Shown: positions 7,614 through 17,074, counted from the stretch's first letter. The stretch is DNA of 64,000 nucleotides from Pseudomonas sp. FeN3W (GCA_030263805.2 CP136010.1:124001-188000); one strand, 5' to 3'. Notes: a model not told the origin generated them from the sequence alone. Numbers and translations are program-made.

Positions 7614-8772
7614 CAGCAAACTCCAGACTTCCTCGTTTGACCAGCTCGCACAAAAGCCCCCGGCCATCGTCGTCGCTCAGCCACTCGCCGATGTTATCGG
7701 CGTGCAATGCGTCAGCCGAGCAGACCAGTTTCAACAGCTCGCGCAGCTTAGAGGGAAGTAGCCGGCTCTGGCCACTGGCGAACAGTAGCAGGCCGATGTC
7801 AACTTCGCTCCAGGCCAGGCGTGCCGCCGGGTTGCGGACCAGCAGGGCGCCATCTTCGATTGCCGAGCGCAGATCGATCTCGTCAAGCTCGGGCCCCTCC
7901 ACTCGTTCCGGGTAGCGGGGCTCGGTCATGAACTGGCCGAACCAGGTGAGCAACAGGCGCTCGTCGCTCATGTGCTCGGCAAGCAGCGCTTTCAATCGGT
8001 CCAGTGCGTCGCTCTGAATCTGGTAAGGATCGTCGCTCGGTTGCAGATCGGCGTCGCTGTAGCGATCCTCGTCCGGCAGGAACTGCGCCAGGAAGTCGGT
8101 GAAGTGGGTCAGTACCTCGGCTGCGCTAGGGGCACGGAAACCGACCGAGTAGGTCATGCAGGCATCCTCGGCGGTGCCGAAGTGGGCCAGGCGAGGCGGC
8201 AGGTAAAGCATGTCACCGGGTTCCAGCACCCATTCATCGGTGCCTTCGAACTGGGCCAGGATGCGTAGATCGCCGTGGGTCAGCATCGGGCTTTCGCTGT
8301 CGCACATTTGCCCGATGCGCCAGCGGCGCTGACCATGTGCCTGCAGCAGGAATACGTCGTAGTTGTCGAAATGCGGGCCGACACCGCCGCCCGGTGCGGC
8401 ATAGCTGATCATCACATCGTCGATGCGCCAGTTGGGGAGGAAGCGGAAGTGCTCGATCAGATCGGCGACTTCCGGTACCAGTTGGTCGACAGCCTGGACC
8501 AGCAGGGTCCAGTCACGCTCGGGCAGCTGCTGGTAGGTGTCTTCGGCAAAGGGACCGCGACGTAGCTCCCAAGGGCTTTCGCCGTGCTCGATGATCAGGC
8601 GGGATTCGACTTCCTCTTCCAGCGAAAGGCCAGCCAGTTCGTCCGGCGAGATGGGGCTCTGAAAGTCTGGAATGGCCTGGCGAATGAGCAGCGGTTTCTT
8701 CTGCCAGTAGTCGCGCAGAAATTCCCGGGCGCTGATACCGCCCAGGATTTGAAGTGGAATATCAGAAGTCAT
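7606..8772 (-). CDS. roxA: JmjC ribosomal protein uL16 arginine 3-hydroxylase (YcfD type)
   Basis: 388 residues from ATG 8772, with AAGGTG six bases upstream; an earlier GTG is less likely. The cupin/JmjC core shows GGGVGPHFDNYDVFLLQAHGQRRWRIG, giving the HxD of the iron-binding facial triad; the distal His is in LAHFGTAED. The family uses Fe(II), 2-oxoglutarate and oxygen to hydroxylate an arginine of ribosomal protein L16. The C-terminal dimerisation and winged-helix region is present, so length is normal. It leads a four-gene operon and follows purB on the same strand, from which it is separated by a terminator. Confidence 0.88.
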   Translation of the reverse strand: MTSDIPLQILGGISAREFLRDYWQKKPLLIRQAIPDFQSPISPDELAGLSLEEEVESRLIIEHGESPWELRRGPFAEDTYQQLPERDWTLLVQAVDQLVPEVADLIEHFRFLPNWRIDDVMISYAAPGGGVGPHFDNYDVFLLQAHGQRRWRIGQMCDSESPMLTHGDLRILAQFEGTDEWVLEPGDMLYLPPRLAHFGTAEDACMTYSVGFRAPSAAEVLTHFTDFLAQFLPDEDRYSDADLQPSDDPYQIQSDALDRLKALLAEHMSDERLLLTWFGQFMTEPRYPERVEGPELDEIDLRSAIEDGALLVRNPAARLAWSEVDIGLLLFASGQSRLLPSKLRELLKLVCSADALHADNIGEWLSDDDGRGLLCELVKRGSLEFADE

Positions 8773-8802
8773 GCGTAACACCTTGCTCTATATACAGAGC
8801 TG

Positions 8803-8832
8803 AAAATAAAAACGCCCGGCACAGCCGGGCGT
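8803..8832 (-). terminator. Rho-independent terminator of purB
   Basis: On the minus strand a nine-base stem, ACGCCCGGC with GCCGGGCGT and a three-base loop, runs into an A-rich complement giving a T tract (8803-8811). It sits 17 bases beyond the purB stop. Confidence 0.9.
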
Positions 8833-8848
8833 GCATACATGGGCGCAC

Positions 8849-10219
8849 TCAGATGCGCTTGGCCTGGGCAACGGCGTTGCCGATGTAGTTGGCCGGCGTC
8901 AATTTGCGTAGTTCTGCCTTCGCTGCGTCTGGAATATCCAGACCGTCGATGAAAGTCTGCAGGGCTTCGGGGGTAATGCCTTTGCCGCGAGTCAGGTCCT
9001 TCAGCTTTTCGTAGGCGTTTTCCACCGCGTAGCGGCGCATCACGGTCTGTACCGGTTCGGCCAGCACTTCCCAGCAATTGTCCAGGTCCTCGGCGATGCG
9101 TGCGACATTGAGCTCCAGCTTGCCGATACCCTTGAGGCTCGCTTCGTAGGCAATGACGCTATGGGCAAAGCCGACGCCAAGGTTGCGCAGCACGGTGGAG
9201 TCGGTCAGGTCGCGCTGCCAGCGGGAGATCGGCAGCTTGCTGGCTAGGTGCTGGAACAGTGCGTTGGCGATGCCGAGGTTGCCTTCGGAGTTCTCGAAGT
9301 CGATCGGATTGACCTTGTGCGGCATGGTCGAGGAGCCGATCTCGCCGGCGACGGTCTTCTGCTTGAAGTAGCCGAGGGAGATGTAGCCCCAGACGTCGCG
9401 GTCGAAGTCGATCAGGATGGTGTTGAAGCGCGCGATGGCGTCGAACAGCTCGGCGATGTAGTCGTGCGGCTCGATCTGGGTGGTGTAGGGGTTCCAGGCC
9501 AGGCCGAGATCGCCTTCGATGAATTCGCGGGCGTTGGCTTCCCAGTCGATCTCCGGATAGGCGCTCAGGTGAGCGTTGTAGTTGCCCACGGCGCCGTTGA
9601 TCTTGCCCAGCAGCGGAACGGCGGCGACCTGGGCGATCTGGCGCTCCAGACGGTACACCACGTTCGCCAGCTCCTTGCCGAGCGTTGTCGGCGACGCCGG
9701 CTGGCCATGCGTACGCGAGAGCATCGGTACGTCAGCGAATTGCACGGCCAGGGCGCGAATCGATTCGGCCAGCTGGCGCATCAGCGGCAGCAGCACGCTG
9801 TCGCGGCCTTCACGCAGCATCAGCGCGTGGGACAGGTTGTTGATGTCCTCGCTGGTGCAGGCGAAATGGATGAATTCGTTGACCTTGGCCAATTCCGGCA
9901 GCTGCTTGGCCTGCTCCTTGAGCAGGTACTCCACGGCTTTGACGTCATGGTTGGTGGTGCGCTCGAATTCCTTCACGCGCTCGGCGTGCTCCAGCTGGAA
10001 GTTCTCGGCCAGCTGATCCAGCACCGAGTTGGCTTCGGCGGAGAAGGGGGCGACTTCCGGAATGCCTGGGTGGGCTGCCAGGCGCTGGAGCCAGCGGACT
10101 TCGACCTGGACGCGGCAACGAATCAGGCCGAATTCGCTGAAGATCGGGCGCAAGGCGCTGGTTTTGCCGGCGTAGCGGCCATCGACGGGGGAAACCGCCG
10201 TGAGCGAGGAAAGCTGCAT
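8849..10219 (-). CDS. purB: Adenylosuccinate lyase
   Basis: 456 residues, starting MQLSSLTAVSPVDGRYAGK at 10219; longer in-frame starts add residues not seen in the family. It removes fumarate from SAICAR and from adenylosuccinate in purine synthesis. The fumarase/aspartase superfamily signature GEIGSSTMPHKVNPIDFENSEGN with the catalytic Ser is intact, as are the N-terminal SPVDGRY and the TSEDINN region. Length is standard for gammaproteobacteria. hflD lies 87 bases upstream and roxA downstream. Confidence 0.97.
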   Translation of the reverse strand: MQLSSLTAVSPVDGRYAGKTSALRPIFSEFGLIRCRVQVEVRWLQRLAAHPGIPEVAPFSAEANSVLDQLAENFQLEHAERVKEFERTTNHDVKAVEYLLKEQAKQLPELAKVNEFIHFACTSEDINNLSHALMLREGRDSVLLPLMRQLAESIRALAVQFADVPMLSRTHGQPASPTTLGKELANVVYRLERQIAQVAAVPLLGKINGAVGNYNAHLSAYPEIDWEANAREFIEGDLGLAWNPYTTQIEPHDYIAELFDAIARFNTILIDFDRDVWGYISLGYFKQKTVAGEIGSSTMPHKVNPIDFENSEGNLGIANALFQHLASKLPISRWQRDLTDSTVLRNLGVGFAHSVIAYEASLKGIGKLELNVARIAEDLDNCWEVLAEPVQTVMRRYAVENAYEKLKDLTRGKGITPEALQTFIDGLDIPDAAKAELRKLTPANYIGNAVAQAKRI

Positions 10220-10306
10220 AGAGGGCATTCTCGGACAGTCAGGCAACGAAAAGAGGGCGCAGATTATACACGAATGGGCCGAGTGGGCCCGGTACATTCG
10301 CCGCCG

Positions 10307-10945
10307 CTAGTGGTCTTCGCCCTGAGTCGAGCGCAGCCTTGGGTAGAGCGCATCGAGCAGCTTGCGGCGGCTGAAGATCATTTGCCAACGGTGCCCGCCC
10401 AGCTGGCGCCACAGGCGTGCCGAGCGAATTCCGGAGAGCAGCAGGGCGCGAATCTTGGCTGCGTTATCCGTCTGCTGCAGGTGCCGCATGTCGCCTTGAA
10501 CCTGAATGCGCTGGCGGAAAGTGCTCAGGGTGTCCTGGTACAACCCGCCGAACGAGGCCACGACATTCTCATGGGTGATGCCGAAGTGCTCGACCTGCTG
10601 CTGAATTTGATCCAGCCGGCTGCCGATGACCTGCAGCATGTCGTCGCGCTTGTCCAGCTGGCGCTCCAGACCGATCATCGCCAGTGCGTAGCGCAACGGT
10701 TCGCGCTGCAGCGCGCTGCTGTCGCGCTCCAGGGCGCCTACGAGCGCGCGATAGCCGTCACGCAGATTGAGGTCGTCTCCGCCGTAGATTTCCAGCGTAG
10801 TTTCCGGATTGCGGGCCAGCAGGCTGCCCAGCATGCAGCCGAGCGAGGCGTTCGGAACCTGGCCGGTGCGAGCGATGCGGTCCACCAACGTTGCTGATTC
10901 GAACACTGCGCCGAGTGCGATCAGCTGTTCGTCGAGCGTATTCAT
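10307..10945 (-). CDS. hflD: HflD-like protein (high-frequency lysogenization protein homologue)
   Basis: 212 residues, mostly helical, from ATG 10945, which overlaps the mnmA stop as ATGA. The order mnmA-hflD-purB is conserved from E. coli to Pseudomonas and is the main support, with the family-like start MNTLDEQLIALGAVFESATLVDRIARTG. In E. coli HflD is a membrane-associated protein that binds phage lambda CII; the host role in Pseudomonas is unclear. No membrane span is visible here. Confidence 0.88.
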   Translation of the reverse strand: MNTLDEQLIALGAVFESATLVDRIARTGQVPNASLGCMLGSLLARNPETTLEIYGGDDLNLRDGYRALVGALERDSSALQREPLRYALAMIGLERQLDKRDDMLQVIGSRLDQIQQQVEHFGITHENVVASFGGLYQDTLSTFRQRIQVQGDMRHLQQTDNAAKIRALLLSGIRSARLWRQLGGHRWQMIFSRRKLLDALYPRLRSTQGEDH

Positions 10946-12069
10946 GCTCTGCCCTCGAACCAGGGTTCGGCCTGCTCGATCACACCGCCGCCCAGGCAGA
11001 TTTCGCCGTCGTAGAACACGACCGACTGGCCCGGTGTCACCGCTCGTTGTGGCGCTTCGAACACGGCACGATAACCATCTGCCGTCTTTTCCAGCGTGCA
11101 GGCCTGATCGCTCTGGCGATAGCGGACCTTGGCGGTCAGCTTGAGCGGTGCGTTGAGGTCGACGGGGTTCACCCAGTAGATTTCCGACGCCAGCAGCGCG
11201 CGGGAGAACAGCCACGGATGATCGTTGCCCTGGCCGACCACCAGCACGTTGCGCTGCAGGTCCTTGCTCAGCACGTACCAGGGCTCGTCGGAAGCATCCT
11301 TGAGGCCGCCTATGCCCAGGCCCTGGCGTTGACCGATGGTGTGATACATCAAGCCGTGATGACGACCGATCACTTCACCATCGATGGTTTCGATATTGCC
11401 GGGCTGGGCCGGAAGGTATTGCTTGAGAAAGTCGCTGAAGCGTCTTTCGCCGATGAAGCAGATCCCGGTGGAATCCTTTTTCTTCGCCGTGGCAAGCCCG
11501 TACTTCTCGGCGATCGCCCGCACTTCGGGCTTTTCCAGCTCGCCGACAGGAAACAGCGTCTTGCTCAGCTGCTCGCCACCAACCGCATGCAGGAAATAGC
11601 TCTGGTCCTTGTTCGGGTCCAGCCCTTTGAGCAGCTCGCTGCGATCGTCCACGTCGCGCCGGCGCACGTAATGGCCGGTCGCGATGAGATCTGCCCCCAG
11701 CATCAATGCGTAGTCGAGAAAGGCCTTGAACTTGATCTCCCGGTTGCAAAGGATGTCCGGGTTCGGCGTGCGCCCCGCCTTGTATTCGGCGAGGAAATGC
11801 TCGAAGACGTTGTCCCAGTATTCAGCTGCGAAGTTTGCCGTATGCAGCTTGATGCCGATCCGATCGCACACTGCCTGAGCGTCGGCCAGATCTTCCTTGG
11901 CGGTGCAGTATTCCGTGCCGTCGTCCTCTTCCCAGTTCTTCATGAACAGGCCTTCGACCTGATAACCCTGCTCGAGCAGCAGGAGGGCGGAAACGGAAGA
12001 GTCCACTCCACCGGACATGCCGACGATGACACGTGTTTTTTCCGGGGCGGTGAGGGTGGTTACAGACAT
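10942..12069 (-). CDS. mnmA: tRNA-specific 2-thiouridylase
   Basis: 375 residues. It adenylates and thiolates U34 of Lys, Glu and Gln tRNAs, taking sulfur from the IscS/Tus relay. The PP-loop VGMSGGVDSSVSAL is at residues 15-28. The two catalytic cysteines are in NPDILCN and STGICFIGERRF. The C-terminal beta-barrel ends with VVFYDGEICLGGGVI. It is coupled to hflD downstream and preceded by the NUDIX gene at 68 bases. Confidence 0.97.
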   Translation of the reverse strand: MSVTTLTAPEKTRVIVGMSGGVDSSVSALLLLEQGYQVEGLFMKNWEEDDGTEYCTAKEDLADAQAVCDRIGIKLHTANFAAEYWDNVFEHFLAEYKAGRTPNPDILCNREIKFKAFLDYALMLGADLIATGHYVRRRDVDDRSELLKGLDPNKDQSYFLHAVGGEQLSKTLFPVGELEKPEVRAIAEKYGLATAKKKDSTGICFIGERRFSDFLKQYLPAQPGNIETIDGEVIGRHHGLMYHTIGQRQGLGIGGLKDASDEPWYVLSKDLQRNVLVVGQGNDHPWLFSRALLASEIYWVNPVDLNAPLKLTAKVRYRQSDQACTLEKTADGYRAVFEAPQRAVTPGQSVVFYDGEICLGGGVIEQAEPWFEGRA

Positions 12070-12137
12070 AGGAACACGCTGAGGCTCTGCAAAGGGGCGG
12101 ATTCTATCAGGCTGCAGCAGGCATGACGAAGCCGCGT

Positions 12138-12578
12138 TCAGTTGCGAATCACGTCAAGCGAATGCAGCGGCCCGGCCAGATAATCATCGATGCAGCGTGG
12201 CACCAGTTCGCTGCGCCAGCGTTCAGGTTGCGCCTCCAGCTCGTCGCGGCTCAGCCACCGAGCGGCGACAATGCCCTCGTCGAGCTGACGCTGCGGATCA
12301 TGCTGCAGGGGCATGGCGGCGAAGCACACGCGCTGATAGGTCACACCATTGCTGGGCGCGGTGTACAGATAAATTCCCACGACGCCAATGAGTTCGACGT
12401 CCCAGCCGGTTTCTTCGAGGGTTTCCCGTACTGCCGCCTGGCGCAGATTTTCATTGGCTTCGAGATGCCCGGCAGGCTGATTGAGGACGAGACGGCCCGC
12501 CTTGAGTTCTTCTACCAATAGAAAGCGTCCTTGGTCCTCGATAACGGTCGCGACGGTGATATGCGGTTGCCAGTCCAT
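12138..12578 (-). CDS. nudJ: NUDIX hydrolase, NudJ-like
   Basis: 146 residues. The NUDIX box is complete (GHLEANENLRQAAVRETLEETGW, matching G-x5-E-x7-R-E-U-x-E-E-x-G-U), which binds the magnesium ions. The start MDWQPHITVATVIEDQGRFLLVEE and the position next to mnmA agree with NudJ, a nonspecific nucleoside tri- and diphosphatase that also hydrolyses HMP pyrophosphate. Substrate in this organism is not established. It likely shares a transcript with mnmA and hflD. Confidence 0.85.
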   Translation of the reverse strand: MDWQPHITVATVIEDQGRFLLVEELKAGRLVLNQPAGHLEANENLRQAAVRETLEETGWDVELIGVVGIYLYTAPSNGVTYQRVCFAAMPLQHDPQRQLDEGIVAARWLSRDELEAQPERWRSELVPRCIDDYLAGPLHSLDVIRN

Positions 12579-12634
12579 AAGAGCTGCCTTGTTTAAATGA
12601 CGGGAATGATAACAGTCACCTCCGTTCAGAAAGC

Positions 12635-12663
12635 ACGAACCCCGGCACCAGGCCGGGGTTCGT
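12635..12663 (-). terminator. Hairpin terminator of monomeric idh
   Basis: Twelve-base perfect stem ACGAACCCCGGC with GCCGGGGTTCGT and a five-base loop, 21 bases after the idh stop. The T tract on the minus strand is short (GCTTTCT), so its strength is uncertain. Confidence 0.7.
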
Positions 12664-12683
12664 GGTAACGCTCAAGCGTTGAC

Positions 12684-14912
12684 TCAGGCGTTCAGCGCGG
12701 CCAGGGCTGCGTTGAAGGTTGCGCTGGGGCGCATCACCTTGCTGGTCAGTTCCGGATTGGAGCGGTAGTAGCCACCGATATCCACCGGCTTGCCTTGCAC
12801 CTCGGCCAGTTCGGCAACGATGGTTGCTTCCTGCTCGGTCAGTTGCTTGGCCAGCGGGGTGAAATGGGCCTTCAGTTCGGCGTCTTCGTCCTGAGCGGCC
12901 AGAGCTTGCGCCCAGTACAGCGCCAGGTAGAAGTGGCTGCCGCGGTTGTCGATCTGACCTACCTTGCGCGCCGGCGACTTGTTGTTGTCCAACAGTTTGC
13001 CGGTGGCCTGGTCAAGGGTCTTGCCGAGAATCTTGGCTTTGACGTTACCGGTCTTGATTCCTGTTTCTTCCAAGGACACTGCCAGAGCGAGGAACTCACC
13101 CAGGGAGTCCCAGCGCAGGTAGTTTTCCTCGATCAACTGCTGCACGTGCTTTGGTGCGGAACCGCCGGCACCGGTCTCGTACATGCCGCCGCCCGCCATC
13201 AGCGGAACGATGGAGAGCATCTTGGCCGAAGTGCCCAGTTCCATGATTGGGAACAGATCGGTCAGGTAGTCGCGCAGCACGTTGCCGGTCACCGAAATGG
13301 TGTCCTGGCCACGAATCATGCGCTCCATGCTGACACGGATGGCTTCGTTGTAGCCCATGATGCGGATGTCCAAGCCGCTCAGGTCGTGTTCCTTGAGGTA
13401 GGTTTCGACCTTGTTCTGCAGCTGACGATCATGAGCGCGTTCCGGGTCAAGCCAGAAGATCGCCGGAGTGTTCGACTGGCGGGCGCGGGTCACGGCCAGC
13501 TTGACCCAGTCGCGGATCGGGGCGTCCTTGGTCTGGCAAGCGCGCCAGATGTCGCCCTTCTCGACTTCGTGCTGCATCAGAACAGTGCCATCGGCCAGCA
13601 CGACGCGCATGGTGCCGTCGGCCTGCATCTCGAAGGTCTTGTCGTGCGAGCCGTATTCCTCGGCTTTCTGTGCCATCAGGCCGACGTTCGGCACGCTGCC
13701 CATGGTGACCGGGTCGAAGGCACCGTTGGTTTTGCAGAAGTTGATCATTTCCTGGTAGATGCGGGCATAGGTGCTCTCCGGCATTACCGCTTTGGTGTCC
13801 TTCTGCTTGCCGTCCTTGCCCCACATCTGACCGGAGTTGCGGATCATCGCCGGCATCGAGGCGTCGACGATGACGTCGCTCGGGATGTGCAGGTTGGTGA
13901 TGCCCTTGACCGAGTCGACCATCGCCATTTCAGGGCGGTGGCTGTAAACCTCATGGATGTCGTGCAGGATCTCTTCCTGCTGCGAGACCGGCAGCGACTT
14001 GATCTTGTCGTACACGCTGCTGATGCCGTTGTTCGGGTTGACGCCCAGTTCCTTGAACAGCTCGCCGTACTTGTCGAACACGTCCTTGTAGTAAACGCTG
14101 ACCGCATGACCAAAGACGATCGGGTGAGAGATCTTCATCATGGTGGCCTTGACGTGCAGGGACCACATCACGCCGGTTTCCTTGCAGTCCTGCAGGGTGT
14201 CTTCGAAGAAGGCGCGCAGCTTGTTGCAGCTCATGAACATGCCGTCGAGCACTTCGCCTTCCTGCAGAGACAGCTGCTTCTTGACCTCGACCTGGCCGTC
14301 CTTGCCAACGAACTCGATGCGCACGTCACCGGCTTTTTCCATGGTGATCGACTGCTCGCTGGAGAAGAAGTCGCCGCCGCGCATGTAGTCGGCATGGGAC
14401 TGCGAAGCCTTGCTCCACTTGCCCATCGAGTGTGGGTGCTTGCGGGCGTAGGCTTTCACGGCGGCCGGAGCGCGGCGGTCGGAGTTGCCTTCGCGCAGTA
14501 CGGGGTTCACGGCGCTGCCGAGTACCTTGCCGTAGCGGGCGCGGGCATCCTTCTCCGCGTCGGTCTGCGGGTCTTCCGGGAAGTTGGGGATGTTGTAGCC
14601 CAGGGCTTGCAGTTCGGCGATGGCGGCCTTGAGTTGCGGCACGGAGGCGCTGATGTTGGGCAGCTTGATGATGTTGGCGTCGGGCTGAACGGTCAGCTCG
14701 GCAAGCTTGGCCAGGTCGTCGTCGACCTTCTTGTCGGCGTCGAGCTGGTCGGCAAAGCTCGCAAGAATGCGCCCTGCAAGAGAGATGTCGCGTGTTTCGA
14801 CGGCTATGTCAGCGGAGGCGGAGAAGGCTTCTACAATAGGAAGAAGCGAATAGGTAGCCAGTGCTGGGGCTTCGTCGGTGAAGGTATAGATGATCTTCGA
14901 AGGGGTGGACAT
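12684..14912 (-). CDS. idh: NADP-dependent isocitrate dehydrogenase, monomeric type
   Basis: 742 residues, the roughly 80-kDa single-chain enzyme. It oxidises isocitrate to 2-oxoglutarate with NADP. Characteristic segments include the start SKIIYTFTDEAPALATYSLLPI, NSDRRAPAAVKAYARKHPHSMG and ESTYARIYQEMINFCKTNGAFDP. It is not homologous in length or domain layout to the dimeric Icd encoded divergently from it. Having both forms side by side is normal for Pseudomonas and allows isocitrate flux to be shared between the TCA cycle and the AceA shunt. Confidence 0.97.
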   Translation of the reverse strand: MSTPSKIIYTFTDEAPALATYSLLPIVEAFSASADIAVETRDISLAGRILASFADQLDADKKVDDDLAKLAELTVQPDANIIKLPNISASVPQLKAAIAELQALGYNIPNFPEDPQTDAEKDARARYGKVLGSAVNPVLREGNSDRRAPAAVKAYARKHPHSMGKWSKASQSHADYMRGGDFFSSEQSITMEKAGDVRIEFVGKDGQVEVKKQLSLQEGEVLDGMFMSCNKLRAFFEDTLQDCKETGVMWSLHVKATMMKISHPIVFGHAVSVYYKDVFDKYGELFKELGVNPNNGISSVYDKIKSLPVSQQEEILHDIHEVYSHRPEMAMVDSVKGITNLHIPSDVIVDASMPAMIRNSGQMWGKDGKQKDTKAVMPESTYARIYQEMINFCKTNGAFDPVTMGSVPNVGLMAQKAEEYGSHDKTFEMQADGTMRVVLADGTVLMQHEVEKGDIWRACQTKDAPIRDWVKLAVTRARQSNTPAIFWLDPERAHDRQLQNKVETYLKEHDLSGLDIRIMGYNEAIRVSMERMIRGQDTISVTGNVLRDYLTDLFPIMELGTSAKMLSIVPLMAGGGMYETGAGGSAPKHVQQLIEENYLRWDSLGEFLALAVSLEETGIKTGNVKAKILGKTLDQATGKLLDNNKSPARKVGQIDNRGSHFYLALYWAQALAAQDEDAELKAHFTPLAKQLTEQEATIVAELAEVQGKPVDIGGYYRSNPELTSKVMRPSATFNAALAALNA

Positions 14913-15274
14913 TTAGCGATAACTCTCTTCTTGCAGGGCGAGCACAGAATCCCGAGTGCGCCGGGTAGGCGCTCTGGCTCTCCGTCTAGGTGAAACCAGA
15001 AGGGGATTCGCCGCGGTGATGATGGATGCACCAATAGAGTGTCGAGCATTTGAACCGCCGAGCCGCGATAGCGACTCTGAGGTTTCAAGGGGCGAGACCT
15101 TGTACAAGACAGGTTCGCCCCTTATGACTTGTGAGTCATCCCGGCAGTATACCATCGAGCCAGCCTCGGGCAGAACGGCATTGCGCATACGACGAACGAA
15201 CATGTAGTTTCAGGCAATTCGAGTGGGTTACCCTCAAAGATGATCGATGTCTAACCACGAAGACGGAGTCCAGC
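14913..15274. promoter_or_regulatory. Divergent idh/icd promoter region
   Basis: 362 bases that must hold both promoters. The clearest structure is the inverted repeat at 15087-15123 listed separately. No confident sigma-70 pair or known operator was identified. Short frames in it look random. Confidence 0.5.
15087..15123. repeat. Inverted repeat between idh and icd
   Basis: Arms AAGGGGCGA (15087-15095) and TCGCCCCTT (15115-15123) enclose a second, inner palindrome CTTGTACAAG. Neither strand has a following T run, so it is not a simple terminator; an operator or leader structure for idh is more likely. Confidence 0.5.
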
Positions 15275-16531
15275 ATGGGATACCAAAAGATCCAGGTGCC
15301 ATCCAGCGGTGACAAAATTACCGTTAACGCCGACAACACCCTGAACGTCCCCGACAACCCGATCATTCCCTATATCGAAGGGGACGGCATTGGCGTCGAC
15401 ATCAGCCCGGTGATGATCAAGGTCGTGGATGCTGCCGTTCAGAAGGCCTATGGCGGGAAGCGCAAGATTGCCTGGATGGAAATCTACGCGGGCGAGAAGG
15501 CTACGCAGGTCTACGATCAGGACACTTGGTTGCCGAAGGAAACCCTCGAAGCTGTTCGCGATTACGTGGTGTCGATCAAGGGCCCCCTGACCACTCCGGT
15601 TGGCGGGGGCATTCGTTCCCTGAACGTTGCGCTGCGCCAGGAGCTTGATCTCTACGTCTGCCAGCGTCCGGTTCGCTGGTTCACCGGTGTGCCGAGCCCG
15701 GTCAAGAAGCCGGGCGACGTCGATATGGTGATCTTCCGGGAGAACTCCGAAGACATCTACGCCGGCGTCGAGTGGAAGGCAGGCTCCCCGGAGGCGGAGA
15801 AGGTCATCAAGTTCCTTACCGAGGAGATGGGTGTCAAGAAAATCCGCTTTACCGAGAACTGCGGTATTGGGGTCAAGCCAGTGTCACAGGAAGGCACCAA
15901 GCGTCTCGTTCGCAAGGCTTTGCAGTATGCCGTCGACAATGACCGCAGCTCGGTCACCATTGTCCACAAGGGCAACATCATGAAGTTCACCGAGGGTGCC
16001 TTCAAGGAGTGGGGCTACGAAGTGGCCCGCGACGAATTTGGCGCCGAGCTGCTGGATGGCGGCCCTTGGATGCAGTTCAAGAACCCTAACACCGGCAAGA
16101 ACATCGTGGTCAAGGACGCCATCGCCGATGCCATGCTTCAGCAGATCCTGTTGCGCCCGGCCGAGTACGACGTCATCGCCACACTCAACCTGAACGGTGA
16201 CTACCTGTCCGATGCGCTTGCCGCGGAGGTCGGCGGTATCGGTATTGCCCCGGGGGCAAACCTTTCCGACACCGTCGCCATGTTCGAAGCTACGCACGGT
16301 ACCGCGCCGAAGTACGCCGGTCAGGACAAGGTCAATCCGGGTTCGCTGATCCTCTCGGCTGAGATGATGCTGCGCCATATGGGTTGGGTGGAAGCGGCAG
16401 ACCTGATCATCAAGTCGACCGAGAGCGCTATCGCCGCCAAGACCGTCACCTACGACTTCGAGCGTCTGATGGAGGGCGCCCAGCTGATGTCCTGCTCGCA
16501 ATTTGGCGACGCGATGATCAGCCACATGTAA
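15275..16531 (+). CDS. icd: NADP-dependent isocitrate dehydrogenase, dimeric type
   Basis: 418 residues from ATG 15275 with GGAGTC upstream. It catalyses oxidative decarboxylation of isocitrate. GGGIRSLNVALRQELDLYVCQRPVRW contains the Ser that in E. coli is phosphorylated by AceK, so control at the TCA/glyoxylate branch is possible. VIFRENSEDIYAGVEW, the catalytic Lys/Tyr region and the nucleotide-binding EATHGTAPKYAGQDKVNPGS are intact. aceK is not in the window. A bidirectional terminator follows. Confidence 0.97.
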   Translation: MGYQKIQVPSSGDKITVNADNTLNVPDNPIIPYIEGDGIGVDISPVMIKVVDAAVQKAYGGKRKIAWMEIYAGEKATQVYDQDTWLPKETLEAVRDYVVSIKGPLTTPVGGGIRSLNVALRQELDLYVCQRPVRWFTGVPSPVKKPGDVDMVIFRENSEDIYAGVEWKAGSPEAEKVIKFLTEEMGVKKIRFTENCGIGVKPVSQEGTKRLVRKALQYAVDNDRSSVTIVHKGNIMKFTEGAFKEWGYEVARDEFGAELLDGGPWMQFKNPNTGKNIVVKDAIADAMLQQILLRPAEYDVIATLNLNGDYLSDALAAEVGGIGIAPGANLSDTVAMFEATHGTAPKYAGQDKVNPGSLILSAEMMLRHMGWVEAADLIIKSTESAIAAKTVTYDFERLMEGAQLMSCSQFGDAMISHM

Positions 16532-16544
16532 GTGGCGTGGAATG

Positions 16545-16574
16545 AAAAAGGCCGATCAGATGATCGGCCTTTTT
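16545..16574. terminator. Bidirectional terminator between icd and cspD
   Basis: A 14-base perfect stem, AAAAAGGCCGATCA with TGATCGGCCTTTTT and loop GA, lies between the convergent genes. It has A and T tracts on the two sides and serves both strands. Confidence 0.95.
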
Positions 16575-16592
16575 GTTTGGTTTCAGGACAAG

Positions 16593-16856
16593 TCAGGCAT
16601 CTACTGTCGAGACGCCTTGGGCAGCGGCAGGGGTCGTCGCTTCGGACACGGCCTGCTGAGGCCTGATGTCGGTTGCATGAAGGCCTTTCGGACCCTGCAG
16701 GATGTTGAACATGACCGCTTGCCCAGCTTTCAGAGTTCGATAGCCTTCCATCTGGATGGCCGAGTAGTGGGCGAACAGGTCCTCATCGCCGCCGTCTGCT
16801 ACGATGAAGCCGTAGCCTTTGGCGTTGTTGAACCACTTGACCTTACCGCTTAGCAT
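16593..16856 (-). CDS. cspD: Cold-shock-domain protein CspD
   Basis: 87 residues from ATG 16856, with GAGGGAT upstream. One cold-shock domain starts MLSGKVKWFNNAKGYGFIVADGGDEDLFAHYSAI with RNP1 (KGYGFI) and RNP2 (DLFAHY) motifs for single-stranded nucleic acid. The acidic loop and the Ala-rich C-terminal tail fit CspD rather than CspA. In E. coli CspD inhibits replication in stationary phase and is a Lon substrate. Its position divergent from clpS is conserved in gammaproteobacteria. Confidence 0.9.
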   Translation of the reverse strand: MLSGKVKWFNNAKGYGFIVADGGDEDLFAHYSAIQMEGYRTLKAGQAVMFNILQGPKGLHATDIRPQQAVSEATTPAAAQGVSTVDA

Positions 16857-17074
16857 GCTGTTATCCCTCTGCAAAGGAGTCCATTACTGGAGTAACATCC
16901 ATTTCATTCCGCGCTTATGCAGCCCGAGGCCTCATGTTGCGCAACCCGTTTGCCCTTGTAGGCACATACTGTTTGTATCACCGTTTTGCCGATAGTCAAG
17001 GCGACTCGTCAGCTGGCTGCGAAGCTGTCCATATTTATCTGGCCCCAGCGCCACGACTTAGAACCGTTATGCGC

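Noticed and set aside
12795..14993. 732-codon plus-strand frame across idh
   Set aside because: Shadow of the monomeric isocitrate dehydrogenase gene; its product has no family features.
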